This document shows positions 53,597-62,938 of a DNA stretch of 64,000 nt, in pieces (position 1 is the first letter of the stretch; the number at the start of each line of letters is the position of its first letter). A model generated the notes under the pieces. It searched no databases and was not told the origin of the DNA. It was given only the letters and a program-made list of their open reading frames with translations. The position numbers and the translations under genes were made by a program. This stretch comes from CAYPPG01 sp964412555 (GTDB lineage Bacteria; Hinthialibacterota; Hinthialibacteria; Hinthialibacterales; Hinthialibacteraceae). Location: assembly GCA_964412555.1 (NCBI GenBank), contig CAYPPG010000001.1, positions 247,635-311,634 of the forward strand, given 5' to 3'.

Positions 53597-53622
53597 AAGG
53601 GCAAGCCCGAAGGCTTGTCCTT
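53597..53622. repeat. GCAAG-core hairpin with CGAA tetraloop
   Basis: AAGGGCAAGCC, loop CGAA, GGCTTGTCCTT: 11-base arms with one G-T mismatch, no T run. Compare 10507, 17132, 25012, 40387 and 43881. Confidence 0.5.
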
Positions 53623-53700
53623 GACGCCCAGCCGGTGTTAATAGTTGTGAAGAGAAACAGTATATTCTATCAATATTAACACTTGCGGAGGAATAAAAGT

Positions 53701-53735
53701 AACGGCGCTTTTCCGTGGAAAAGCGCCGTTTTTTT
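53701..53735. terminator. Strong intrinsic terminator after the giant secreted gene
   Basis: AACGGCGCTTTTCC, 2-base centre, GGAAAAGCGCCGTT, then TTTTTG on the plus strand: a perfect 14-base stem. It starts 20 bases beyond the stop of the minus-strand giant gene. Read leftward it is followed by TTACTTTTATT, so it can act for that gene; the better T run is on the plus strand, where no gene is visible. Confidence 0.8.
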
Positions 53736-53754
53736 GTTCAATCATTATCTACTA

Positions 53755-56700
53755 TTAGAAATTTGGTGGAAGAATAAAGGAATCTTCGTACCGGTAATCA
53801 AATGTCAAGACAGGAGGATCCAAAGTAAGTGGATCAACACCGCCCTCGATCGCGGGAACTTGAATAAATCCATAATGTCTACCGTCTCGCGCGATCACGA
53901 AGTAGGCACGGCCCGCTTCAATAGTAGCGCTAAAGCCGGGATCCGTGACACCGCCTCCGCCACCGGTTCCAACATTTGCCGGATCATACGGATTCGTACG
54001 AACCAGAGCACGATTTAAATTTTTGATGTATTGCTGCGGATTGATGGAATAGATATTCGTATTTTCCGGTAACATCATAATCCCACCAGCGGGGCTCAAC
54101 ACTTGTAGACCTTCTCCTGACATCGCGAAATCTACTCCGCCACCACTTTGACAGGTCGTCGCCACCGGACCTCTACTATCGAATGTAAACCCAAATGGAG
54201 ACTCAAGATTTGCTCCATCCAACTGAGTGAGACATTCCTGAAGCTGGGTTCCGCCGCCAATCTGCTGGACATTCTGGTTTTCCGAAAGAATCTGCCGCAG
54301 ATTCATTCCACGCAATTTCATGATACCACCTGAAGTTCGTTGGAAATTAAAGTTAATGGTATCAAAACCAACATTGGCCAAAAATTGCCCGGTGTAAAGA
54401 GAGAATTCAAAAGCGGGGGGCGCGTTGTCCCGATTCAAGAAGGCTTCCTGAAATACGGCCAAGATATTGAATGGAGCGATCGGATCATTTTCATTGACAT
54501 CCAGGAAGAATGTCTTAATCGGATCAACGCCCTTCGAACGCGGTGTGTAAAATCCGAGACGAGTATTCGGGGTTTGTTTTGTAAGGAAAACAATATCTTG
54601 ATATTCAACATCCTGAGTATTGATAAGTTCATTGGTTTGACGGCCAAAATCACGAATTTCATACAGCGTCACACCCCAACCTCGCCCATCGGAAACCTCT
54701 CTTATCCGCATCGTTTGATCAAATGGAACTCTTTGCTGGAAGAGCATTGTCGCAAAAAGTTCTCCTGCTAATGCGCCTTGTTCCACATCGGGAATAATGT
54801 AATCGATCGTCGGGTAATAAACACTGACATCCACTTGCACCTGAGCATTCACAGTATCCCCTTGGGTCGTGAGAGTAAATGAATTCTGATTCGACGATTC
54901 GGTATAGGTTTCGACTTCATAAAAGGAGAAGAATGACATTAACGATGAACGTAATCCTTGCGCATCTGCTCCGGTTCGGTCCTTGTACGTCGAATCGGCA
55001 TAGGCCATGATTTGATCGATATTCTCATTTTGAATGCCTTCTAAAATATCCCGCACAACATCCACGACCGATTGTAGATTGATGGAGGCGGTTTCGACAT
55101 CAACAACCCTATCATCATCAATTCCCGGCGTGTCCGAGAAGACCAAACCGTCCGTCGGGATATCGAGATCCGACTGTTCCGTTAAAATGTGAACTTTTCC
55201 ACTTCCTTCGACCAACATCACCATATCGGTCGTGTTGGGGAACAGTTTCACTTGGCGAATTGTCCCTTCAGGAATGGATTCCGGAGGCTGTAAAGACTCC
55301 AACTGAGTTGCAGAACCGGAGACTGTGATATTTCCGTTCGCATCTGTCACAACGACACTTGAAACGGTGGTCCCGGTAACGATAAGACTCATGTCTCGGT
55401 AAATATCTCCTTCAACCATTCCCGGCCAATCCGAGACCGCATCTCCGCCGGCTGTGGTGAGCATACCATTTCCGGTGAGGAAATACATTTGATCTCCGGC
55501 TGGTGTAAGTTCCATATCCCGGTATAAATCCAATACCGTTCCGATTGGGTGTAGGGAAGTATTGGCTTCCCCGAGAAAGATCATGTCACCGTCACCGTCC
55601 AAGATATAAATGGCTCCATTTCCAAAATCCACTTCAATGTCCCGCACCCGTTCGATCTCAATCGGGCTTTCCGTAGCATCAACGATCACTTGACCGGAAG
55701 CCGAATCATAGTACGCAGTGTTTTCCGGGGAGAATAACAGTTCACTATTGGGCTGAAGTTTGGTACGAAATACACCCAAATCTCCGGTAGCGATCACTTG
55801 ACCGTTCACTTGCACGGCAATTACACCGGATAAAGTTGGCGTGAGTTCCATATCGGCAATCGGCTCGGTACCTGTAAGGTCATCGAAAGAAGGAGCGTCA
55901 CCAAGACTGAACATACGGCCATCATTGGTCAACTTAATGTAATCGATGGGATTGGGTAGATCTTCTGTCACAACGATTCCACCACCACCGGTGCCCGTTC
56001 CCGGATCACTCGGTTCTGTAACTCCCGAAATCGTTTGAATCGGTCCATCCGCATACGTATAGACTGGAGGATTCACCCCGTCATCGATCCGGGCATATAT
56101 GAAATATTCTTGTGTCGGATCAAAATCGTCGATATCATCGCGCAGGTTGATCGTAAACGTCGTATCGAATCCCTCCCGCAAAAGCGCCCCTGGAATCATA
56201 CTTCCATCGAAATCAAGGCTGTCCGTATCGACAAACAAAACAATTTGCGCCACATTATCCGGGTCATTCGCTTCGAAGACGATATCAAACTCAAAATCGG
56301 CGGAAGCCAAATTCAACCCGGAACCGGGAGAGACAAACTGAATCGAAGGAGGCACGTTCCGGCTTTGGACCACAATCTCTTCCGTCGTGATCTGGTTCTT
56401 GCTGACATTACGGAACGAATCCGGAGCCGCACCAAAGTCTGTTTCCACATAGGAATGATAAGCAATGCCCCCATCCGGAGCGGGAATAAGAGTAGATTCG
56501 CCCGTTTGTTCATCAAAGGTTTGGAGCACCGCATTCCTCTGTCCGGAACGAATGCGCACTTTAAACGTTTCTCCGACACGGGCTTCGGGAGCGGCGCGCA
56601 ACACTATAAAGTAATCATTCCCCGCCAGCGGCCCGAAGTTTTCATCCGGAAGTTGTAATTGATATTGGAAATTAGTATCGTAGTTACCCCCGTCAAGAAA

Positions 56701-59700
56701 ATCGGCCAATCCCAACGTATCGTATGGATTCGGCACGGTCAATTCCTGAGGTTCCGGCAATTCAGGATATTCCGGTTCGGTAGGTTCTTCTGCTTCTGCA
56801 GCCGCTTCTTCCGCATCGGCAACAGCTTCATTGAACTGTTCAATCGTATCCCGGGCGCTGTCATAGGCTTGCTGCAACGCATCTATTACATTACCGACGT
56901 AATCTGCAATCGCGCCGTCATCATTTGCCGCCTGCACATAGAAACCAAATTGTGTATAAATGGGCGGATCCAAAATATTATCGCCTTGTGGATTCTGGCT
57001 ATCCGTACTTTCCCCCTCAACGTCAATAACCATCGGTACACTTCCGACTCGCATAAATCCGCGGAGTGGATTGGGGATTCTGAGAGCATTTGCCATCGAT
57101 AAAGCGAAGCCCCGAGGTACATCTCCATCCGGATCGGCAAGAACCGGCATATCTCCCTGCAAATCGATCAACCAAATGACATCGCCGCTAGCGGGATCCT
57201 CTACGAACAAATCATCTGGGAAGTAGGGGAAATTTTCAAAATCCGCACCGCCGCCACGAATGGCTGGAACCAGGTCAACCAATCCGGAGAACGGATCACT
57301 GTTCGAATAAGCCCCTTGATTATATTCAGGCGGATCGAATGGAGGACCGGCCGTTACTCCAAATGGACGTCCCCCTTGGGGAGGATAAATCGATTGGCGG
57401 GGAACACTATAACTCGAGAAATTCAAAGCTCGTAAGTCCAATTCAGCGAAAAAGGTACCTTCATTATAATCTAATGGTAACAGATCTCCTTCTTCCAGTT
57501 CAATTGGATCATCTTCAGGTTCGATCGCCGTAATATAATCTTGGTATTTTGTCTGATCATTCGGTGGAAACGCATAAGCTGCTTGTTCAAAACTAGTGGT
57601 CGAACCCATATTGTCTTTATCATGAGGAATATAACGATCGGCGGAGTCATAAATTCCATTGATTCCGGCAGAGGTTAAGTCACCGAGATCTTCATCGATC
57701 AATCCATCTCCATCATCATCGATCAGGTTGTAATATTCTTCGTCGATAAGTCCATCGCCGTCATCATCATAAAAATCACCTGCCGGCGTATCATCATCCA
57801 TGTATATAGCGATGGGATGACTGGAAACAATTCGTTGCAATGGAAGACTGACGCCCAATTGAGTAGGAATGACTCCAATGATTCCCGGATTAAAAGCAAT
57901 CGATTGTGTCCCGGGTAAAAAGTCGATTTGAACCTCGCTGAATACAACGTTTTCCGTGAAAAACGTATCGAACGTATCGGGTTCAATGGCATGATCATTG
58001 ATTACAAGCGTAGCATTTTGTCCAAAATCGACTGCATCGATTCCAACGACCGCTTTTGGGGGGGATTCCATCGAACTGTCGAGAAGAATATTGTCATTGC
58101 TCGCCAACAAGCCTTCGCCCGGCTGTGTTAAATCTTGAAACTGAAATCGTGGACGGGGACGACCGATCATCGCATATGTATTTCCGGTATTCTGCCGTCC
58201 AACACCGATACTCGCTACGGAGGGAACGGCTCGGACGCCTTCGGTTGCGCCTTGTGTAAATCCGGTCACATTTGTACCGACGATTACATCTTCCGCTCCG
58301 ATAAAGGGAATGAACGAGTCCAAATTTCGTAATTTGTCACTCGTTTGAATGCCAAAGAAAATATCCGCTCCCGCATTTTGACCCGTCCGGCTGGTAGGAG
58401 CCAATAGATTGCTAAGCGCATTATCTTGTGCCACCGGCATCACGAACGTAAATCCTTGAACGATTGGAAAACCAAAAAGCTCTTCGGCATTGGTTCGACC
58501 GTTTTCACCGGTTTTTTCAAACAAATAGCGAATCTGCCCTTCTGTCAAACCAAGATAAGGACGCAGAACATTGATCATCAAATCAAAGAAAAAGCAATCC
58601 GGATCCATATAACATTCCAAAGAACCGAATGGAGGTCTATCCGCCGGATCGGGCATTTCAACAACCCCCATCAAAGAAGAGGCCAGATTATCGTCCCCGA
58701 ACAAGAACGGTACGACCTCTTTCCCCAACATGCTTCCACCACCGGTTCCACCGATGGCTCCGGGAATCATGCGGGTAAGAAGCCGCCGAAGGGGAGATCC
58801 CTGTTCATTGACTTCATCCGGAGAAATAGAGAATGGAATCACCTCAAATTGATCGGCATCCAGTTTGATCAGTTGATCGACTCCCTTATCATATTTCCCG
58901 CGGGTACCTCCCACCTCCCGATACAGGAAGGCCCCACCTAAACCATCGGGAATGAAATTTTCCAAAATATCCTGAGTGACCAATCGGGGGCTTAACTCGT
59001 CTTTCATCGGATCACGGGGACCGAAGGGCACATAGGAGGTAAAGTGAGCGGGGTTGTCTCCAACCGAATCCATTCCGAGAATGAATGTCTCTCGTGGGAT
59101 ACCGAAATTATCGAGCGGCATTGTCAACGGATAGGTAATGTCCGTCGCTTCTCCGCCAATCGTGACGGTACGCGTTTCTAAAAGCAATTCACCGGTTTCG
59201 GCGTCGACTGGGAAGTTATAAAACCATGGACTGTAAAAAAAGGATGGATAAAAGTTTAATTGTTCCATGATACCGGCCGGTGCTGCGGCAAATAAACCCG
59301 CGGAACGGCCACCGGTATATTCCTGCTTCGTCAGATTGGCCATCAACCGACCTACGGCTTTTAAATTCAGACCAAGCCAATTTATTCGCACTTCTTTAAT
59401 AAAATATTGTTGGTCTTCACGACCGACAAAATCAATCCCTAAAACCGTTGTCGGCTCGGAAGAAGCATCAATCCGATTGCTGTTGTTGATTTCGTCGATG
59501 GTACTGACAATTGAAACAATATCTCCCTGAAACACAGCCGGATCAATAAAGAGTCTATTAATGGAAGGAGAAATATCCGGACTCGGAGAAGGAAACACTT
59601 CTTCGGCAAATTCTTCGCTGGGGAAACGATTCTCGAACAGTGTATTATCGGGCAACGGATTGCGAAGATCGTTAATCGTAATCCCGTTTGCAGGAATACT

Positions 59701-60309
59701 CACTTCGAAAGTATCTCCATGAAGAAGATCGACGCTGGTTTGAGCAACAATATAAAAGTCAGGAGATTGATCCATCAAAGTATTCAAACGAGTTGTACCG
59801 GTACGCGGCTTGAAAGTCACAATAAAATGGCCTGGATTAGTCGGATCAGTCTCAACTGTTGGCGGTTCTTTCAAATCGATCGGAGTATCGCTGTTTTGAT
59901 CACCGACAGCAAAATTGAATCCTTCATTCGAGCCGGCGGTTTCTTTATACAAAGCCAAACCGCTCGTCATCGCCGACGCAGTCAGAGGCAGAAAATCTTC
60001 TCGAATATTCAAACCGGAAATAGAATTTCCCTCTTCGTCAGTAGTTCGATCTTCGAATTGCACTTTGATCTCGACCACTTCTTGAAAACGGATTGTCGGT
60101 ACAACGCTGAAATTTCCGCGTTGAATAAACGGATAGCTAGCCAAGGGAATACTTAATAACGAAATTCTTTTGGACAAGGGAGCAATTCCGTTTGGTACCA
60201 CGTCCTCTTCCTGTGCGCCAACATAAGGAGATACTCCTCCAAATACCATCAACGCACAAACCAAGGCCACAAAGGAAATTCGCCATAATTTTCGATGTAA
60301 GCGTCTCAT
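53755..60309 (-). CDS. Giant secreted protein (2184 residues) with Ca-binding loops, propeller-like repeats and an NTF2-like domain
   Basis: The ATG at 60309 has GAGGAG 5-6 bases upstream, and the next 33 residues form a signal peptide (cleavage near VGAQ); a longer reading frame to 60393 would bury it. No family covers the protein. Visible parts: N-terminal beta-rich region; two DDDGDGLIDE calcium loops at about 846-875; an Ala/Glu-rich helical stretch then PEYPELPEPQ at about 1135-1190; an Ig-like region with SFRNVSKNQITTEE near 1300; a Gly-rich linker GTGTGGGGI near 1440; then about 50-residue repeats with RDMELTPAGDQMYFLTGNG-type blades at 1450-1720. An NTF2/SnoaL-like domain (VRDILEGIQNENIDQIMAYA) lies at about 1733-1880. 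A surface, matrix or structural protein is likely; no membrane anchor or sorting signal is seen at the C-terminus. Confidence 0.85.
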   Translation of the reverse strand: MRRLHRKLWRISFVALVCALMVFGGVSPYVGAQEEDVVPNGIAPLSKRISLLSIPLASYPFIQRGNFSVVPTIRFQEVVEIKVQFEDRTTDEEGNSISGLNIREDFLPLTASAMTSGLALYKETAGSNEGFNFAVGDQNSDTPIDLKEPPTVETDPTNPGHFIVTFKPRTGTTRLNTLMDQSPDFYIVAQTSVDLLHGDTFEVSIPANGITINDLRNPLPDNTLFENRFPSEEFAEEVFPSPSPDISPSINRLFIDPAVFQGDIVSIVSTIDEINNSNRIDASSEPTTVLGIDFVGREDQQYFIKEVRINWLGLNLKAVGRLMANLTKQEYTGGRSAGLFAAAPAGIMEQLNFYPSFFYSPWFYNFPVDAETGELLLETRTVTIGGEATDITYPLTMPLDNFGIPRETFILGMDSVGDNPAHFTSYVPFGPRDPMKDELSPRLVTQDILENFIPDGLGGAFLYREVGGTRGKYDKGVDQLIKLDADQFEVIPFSISPDEVNEQGSPLRRLLTRMIPGAIGGTGGGSMLGKEVVPFLFGDDNLASSLMGVVEMPDPADRPPFGSLECYMDPDCFFFDLMINVLRPYLGLTEGQIRYLFEKTGENGRTNAEELFGFPIVQGFTFVMPVAQDNALSNLLAPTSRTGQNAGADIFFGIQTSDKLRNLDSFIPFIGAEDVIVGTNVTGFTQGATEGVRAVPSVASIGVGRQNTGNTYAMIGRPRPRFQFQDLTQPGEGLLASNDNILLDSSMESPPKAVVGIDAVDFGQNATLVINDHAIEPDTFDTFFTENVVFSEVQIDFLPGTQSIAFNPGIIGVIPTQLGVSLPLQRIVSSHPIAIYMDDDTPAGDFYDDDGDGLIDEEYYNLIDDDGDGLIDEDLGDLTSAGINGIYDSADRYIPHDKDNMGSTTSFEQAAYAFPPNDQTKYQDYITAIEPEDDPIELEEGDLLPLDYNEGTFFAELDLRALNFSSYSVPRQSIYPPQGGRPFGVTAGPPFDPPEYNQGAYSNSDPFSGLVDLVPAIRGGGADFENFPYFPDDLFVEDPASGDVIWLIDLQGDMPVLADPDGDVPRGFALSMANALRIPNPLRGFMRVGSVPMVIDVEGESTDSQNPQGDNILDPPIYTQFGFYVQAANDDGAIADYVGNVIDALQQAYDSARDTIEQFNEAVADAEEAAAEAEEPTEPEYPELPEPQELTVPNPYDTLGLADFLDGGNYDTNFQYQLQLPDENFGPLAGNDYFIVLRAAPEARVGETFKVRIRSGQRNAVLQTFDEQTGESTLIPAPDGGIAYHSYVETDFGAAPDSFRNVSKNQITTEEIVVQSRNVPPSIQFVSPGSGLNLASADFEFDIVFEANDPDNVAQIVLFVDTDSLDFDGSMIPGALLREGFDTTFTINLRDDIDDFDPTQEYFIYARIDDGVNPPVYTYADGPIQTISGVTEPSDPGTGTGGGGIVVTEDLPNPIDYIKLTNDGRMFSLGDAPSFDDLTGTEPIADMELTPTLSGVIAVQVNGQVIATGDLGVFRTKLQPNSELLFSPENTAYYDSASGQVIVDATESPIEIERVRDIEVDFGNGAIYILDGDGDMIFLGEANTSLHPIGTVLDLYRDMELTPAGDQMYFLTGNGMLTTAGGDAVSDWPGMVEGDIYRDMSLIVTGTTVSSVVVTDANGNITVSGSATQLESLQPPESIPEGTIRQVKLFPNTTDMVMLVEGSGKVHILTEQSDLDIPTDGLVFSDTPGIDDDRVVDVETASINLQSVVDVVRDILEGIQNENIDQIMAYADSTYKDRTGADAQGLRSSLMSFFSFYEVETYTESSNQNSFTLTTQGDTVNAQVQVDVSVYYPTIDYIIPDVEQGALAGELFATMLFQQRVPFDQTMRIREVSDGRGWGVTLYEIRDFGRQTNELINTQDVEYQDIVFLTKQTPNTRLGFYTPRSKGVDPIKTFFLDVNENDPIAPFNILAVFQEAFLNRDNAPPAFEFSLYTGQFLANVGFDTINFNFQRTSGGIMKLRGMNLRQILSENQNVQQIGGGTQLQECLTQLDGANLESPFGFTFDSRGPVATTCQSGGGVDFAMSGEGLQVLSPAGGIMMLPENTNIYSINPQQYIKNLNRALVRTNPYDPANVGTGGGGGVTDPGFSATIEAGRAYFVIARDGRHYGFIQVPAIEGGVDPLTLDPPVLTFDYRYEDSFILPPNF

Positions 60310-60912
60310 GCTACTCCTCTTCGAAATAATTCTTTGATTATTGGATAGATTATATTTATATTCTTGATTATCCTTTCGGATTCCTAACCACACAGAAATC
60401 CACCAGATAAAAATCCATTTTAACGCGGTTACACATCCGTTACATCCCGTCCAAAGATTTTCTGCCCCATGAACTCAGGAATACCTTGTGAACAAAACAG
60501 ATGGAACCGTGTAAGAAAACCGCCTGTGAAAATGTACAAAAAATCGAACACTCCTACTTTCAAACATCATGAACACAAGAAGGCTAAATGTAACTATATA
60601 ATGCCGCAAACAAGAATGTCAAGTTGAAGGAAATCGGGGGATAATCGTGTATGAATCGAACACAACATAAAAATCCAACTCATTCCAGACACTAAATATG
60701 GTATAGCAAGCCCTCATTAAAAATGTTTGTCAAGAAAATCGCTTAAAAACGAAACATCAAATCTGTGTACGTAGCATATCTCAAACATTGTTTCGCTTCA
60801 ATTACCACAATATAAGGTATTTCATCTACGATAATTTGCCCAACATGTTGTATATGAAAAAAACTTAGAATTTATTCGATTGTTCGATGGACAAATTCCC
60901 GACTTGATGTAA
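60310..60912. other. 603-base intergenic region and long leader of the giant gene
   Basis: Contains the promoter at 60593-60622, so the giant gene's leader would be about 280 bases. Inside it GTTACA occurs twice, 11 bases apart (60428 and 60439), and no riboswitch is recognised. Farther right there is a 10-base palindrome CAACATGTTG (60841-60850). No ORF. Confidence 0.5.
60593..60622 (-). promoter_or_regulatory. Consensus promoter of the giant secreted protein gene
   Basis: Minus strand perfect TTGACA (60617-60622), then TATATA after 16 bases or TATAGT after 18 (60593-60600). One of the strongest promoters in the window. Confidence 0.6.
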
Positions 60913-61938
60913 TTAAAAATAATCCGGCCAAAAAGAAACTGAATTCCACTCTCGAGTCATCTGCTCCGCAAACGCGGATAATCCAAAAATACCGCCGGTA
61001 TGAAAAAAAAGAATTTTACTTTCTTTTGGGATTCGGCTAGCCTGAATTTCCTTATACATTCCAAAGAATGTCTTGCCGGTATAAACCGGTTCTAAAATAA
61101 CCGCCTCTTCTTGAGCCACATGCCGTATGAATTCCAACTGTTCCGAATTCGTTTTCGCATACCCGCCGGCAATATATCCATCGATCAACCGAATATTCTT
61201 CGGTACCGTTTCACATGCAAAATCATAACGCTTGCATGCTTCCTGGATATCCTCCATAATTTTTTTCTCAAATGATGGAATCGAACCGCATACAAGAGTA
61301 CCCAGAATCGAACAATTCATCTCATGAAGAACATTTCCTAAAAACAACCCTGCATACGTTCCACCGGACCCGACTGCACAAACGAGGAAATCCGGTTTCC
61401 AGTTCATTTCAGCGCACTGGCTTTTGACTTCCTCCACTGCTTCCACATATCCAAGTAAACCAACGGAATTTGATCCGCCGGTTGGAATGATATAGGGGTT
61501 CTTGCCCTCATTTTTTAATTCATTTTCAGTCTCAAGTAAAATTTGTTCAATTCGATCGGTGTATTGTTCTCTCGTAATATATCGAACTTCAGCACCAATC
61601 AACAAATCAAGTTGCAGATTTCCTCGAGCGTAGGCAGGTGGATCACCGGCTAAAATCAAAAGGCAATTCAACCCTAATTTGCGAGCAGCAATTGCCGTGG
61701 CGCGGGCGTGGTTGGAGGTCGTTGCTCCGCAGGTCACGATGATATCACAATTATGAGTAATGGCGTCCGATAGAAGATATTCCAACTTGCGAATTTTATT
61801 ACCGGTCAACTCCGTACCGGTTAGATCATCGCGCTTGATCCATAGATCAACCCCCCATTCTCGGCTAAGCCGCTCAAGCGGTTCAATTGGAGTGGGAATA
61901 CGAGCAAGTTGAATTTTCGAAGGTAGATGAACGCTCAC
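60913..61938 (-). CDS. PLP enzyme of the D-cysteine desulfhydrase/ACC deaminase family
   Basis: 341 residues. Fold-type II PLP domain: RIPTPIEPLERLS, IKRDDLTGTELTGNKIRKLEYLL (Schiff-base lysine in GNKIRKLE), TCGATTSNHARATA, and VGSGGTYAGL for the phosphate. These match DcyD and the ACC-deaminase-like group. It probably degrades D-cysteine or a related amino acid to pyruvate, ammonia and sulfide; the substrate is not fixed by sequence. GTG start whose GTGA overlaps the bactofilin stop, so it is translationally coupled to bactofilin, an odd partner. Confidence 0.85.
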   Translation of the reverse strand: MSVHLPSKIQLARIPTPIEPLERLSREWGVDLWIKRDDLTGTELTGNKIRKLEYLLSDAITHNCDIIVTCGATTSNHARATAIAARKLGLNCLLILAGDPPAYARGNLQLDLLIGAEVRYITREQYTDRIEQILLETENELKNEGKNPYIIPTGGSNSVGLLGYVEAVEEVKSQCAEMNWKPDFLVCAVGSGGTYAGLFLGNVLHEMNCSILGTLVCGSIPSFEKKIMEDIQEACKRYDFACETVPKNIRLIDGYIAGGYAKTNSEQLEFIRHVAQEEAVILEPVYTGKTFFGMYKEIQASRIPKESKILFFHTGGIFGLSAFAEQMTREWNSVSFWPDYF

Positions 61939-62432
61939 TTTCCTGCCGGAGCTTTATCCTTTTTTTCTTCTTTCGGAGGCTCTTGCTGTTTTGGAGCCGG
62001 TTTTGGTTCGGAACCGGGTTTCCGGCTGTTATTTGGCTGTACATCCGACTTCCCTACAAAGACCACACCCTCTTCGATTTTCAACTTCGAAGCGGTGATG
62101 TCCCCCCGCAATTCGGCGGAGCTGCGCAATTCCACCAAATCGGAAGCCACAATATTCCCGGTGATTTTCCCTTCCACAATGATACTGCCCACGGCGATTT
62201 CCGCTTTCACCTCACCGGTTTTACCGATAATGAGATACCCTTCGGACGAAATATCGCCGTTGAATTTCCCTTCGATCTTCAAACCTTCCTTGAAACGCAG
62301 AGTCCCTTCAAACTCTGTGTCCTTGCCAAGAGTGGTATAGGGTGATTCATCTCGGCGCTGGGTAGCGGACGTCACAGGTGAACTTTGGCCCGAAGAAGGT
62401 TGGCCGGACCGTTCATTTCTCAAAATATCCAC
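61935..62432 (-). CDS. Bactofilin
   Basis: 165 residues, GTG start with GGAGGAAG 7-8 bases upstream. Polymer-forming cytoskeletal protein: the central right-handed beta-helix (about 35-130) shows the regular 16-20-residue hydrophobic/glycine spacing (FEGTLRFKEGLKIEGKFNGDI, GKTGEVKAEIAVGSIIVEGKITGNI). Flanks are disordered: a Ser/Gln-rich N-terminus and a Lys/Pro-rich C-terminus (KPAPKQQEPPKEEKKDKAPA) typical of membrane or peptidoglycan contact tails. Roles in the family are cell shape, stalk or surface polymer localisation. Confidence 0.93.
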   Translation of the reverse strand: MDILRNERSGQPSSGQSSPVTSATQRRDESPYTTLGKDTEFEGTLRFKEGLKIEGKFNGDISSEGYLIIGKTGEVKAEIAVGSIIVEGKITGNIVASDLVELRSSAELRGDITASKLKIEEGVVFVGKSDVQPNNSRKPGSEPKPAPKQQEPPKEEKKDKAPAGK

Positions 62433-62522
62433 GGTATTTCTTCCTCCACTTCACGCGATTGTGCACGGCGCCTCAGAAACAAAATAGTGACATAGACAAA
62501 AAGAGGGCCTTTTGATGCATTC

Positions 62523-62551
62523 AAAATACCAACCAATTGCGCTCATGTCAA
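62523..62551 (-). promoter_or_regulatory. Bactofilin promoter
   Basis: Minus strand perfect TTGACA (62546-62551), 17-base spacer, TATTTT (62523-62528), about 91 bases before the GTG start. Confidence 0.55.
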
Positions 62552-62580
62552 TCATGACGAACCCAAAAATGAAATTAGAC

Positions 62581-62609
62581 TTGCTTTTTATTCCATATAT
62601 TGATATGAT
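62581..62609 (+). promoter_or_regulatory. Rightward promoter upstream of the hairpin and response regulator
   Basis: TTGCTT (62581-62586), 17-base spacer, TATGAT (62604-62609). Directed at the leader element at 62664-62708. Confidence 0.5.
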
Positions 62610-62663
62610 GACTAAGAAATCGACATTCTATTTCTGAGAATCCAATTTTCAGAGTTGAGGACG

Positions 62664-62708
62664 ATGTGGCTGAAGCGGCGCCGGTTGAGGCGCCGTTTTC
62701 ATGTTTAG
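62664..62708 (+). other. Candidate leader peptide, Arg-rich, overlapping a hairpin
   Basis: ATG at 62664 with GAGG upstream encodes MWLKRRRLRRRFHV and stops at 62708. Seven of 14 codons are Arg or Lys. It overlaps the terminator-like hairpin at 62676-62700. Could be coincidence, since the GC hairpin itself yields Arg codons. Confidence 0.25.
62676..62700 (+). terminator. GC-rich hairpin with short T run
   Basis: CGGCGCC, loop GGTTGA, GGCGCCG, then TTTTC. With the promoter at 62581 it would end a transcript of about 85 bases: an attenuator or small RNA end. Confidence 0.45.
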
Positions 62709-62938
62709 CCTCCATTCTTTCCCTCTACGAATCAAACAAACCCCAACCCCCGAAAATAATCGAGTTTTGATTCTCACATCTAAATCATATTCCGCATATT
62801 GCAGAATCATGAAATAATCATAAATTGCAACAATTGAATTAAAAAATAATGACATAAATTGATTTTCATGTTATTGTATTTGTGCTTTTCTTGCCTTTTG
62901 TTTCTATATCCAAGTGTTGTATCACATGGGTGGCTACC

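Larger units (their letters stand above)
53387..53754. other. 368-base intergenic region
   Basis: On the minus strand TATAAT (53465-53470) with a poor -35 could drive the repeat-protein gene. The rest holds a GCAAG-core hairpin (53597-53622) and the strong terminator at 53701-53735. No ORF seen. Confidence 0.5.
62433..62938. other. 506-base intergenic region with divergent promoters
   Basis: Holds the bactofilin promoter (62523-62551), a separate plus-strand promoter (62581-62609), a 14-codon Arg-rich reading frame (62664-62708) overlapping a GC hairpin, and about 230 AT-rich bases before the response regulator gene. Confidence 0.5.

Noticed and set aside
54340..54771. 143-codon open frame on the plus strand inside the giant gene
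   Set aside because: Antisense to a well-supported coding region; its translation has no signal, motif or ribosome site. Other plus-strand frames inside 53755-60309 are rejected for the same reason.
62649..62855. 68-codon minus-strand frame in the bactofilin-regulator gap
   Set aside because: Composition is that of random sequence, it overlaps the leader hairpin, and no ribosome site was found.
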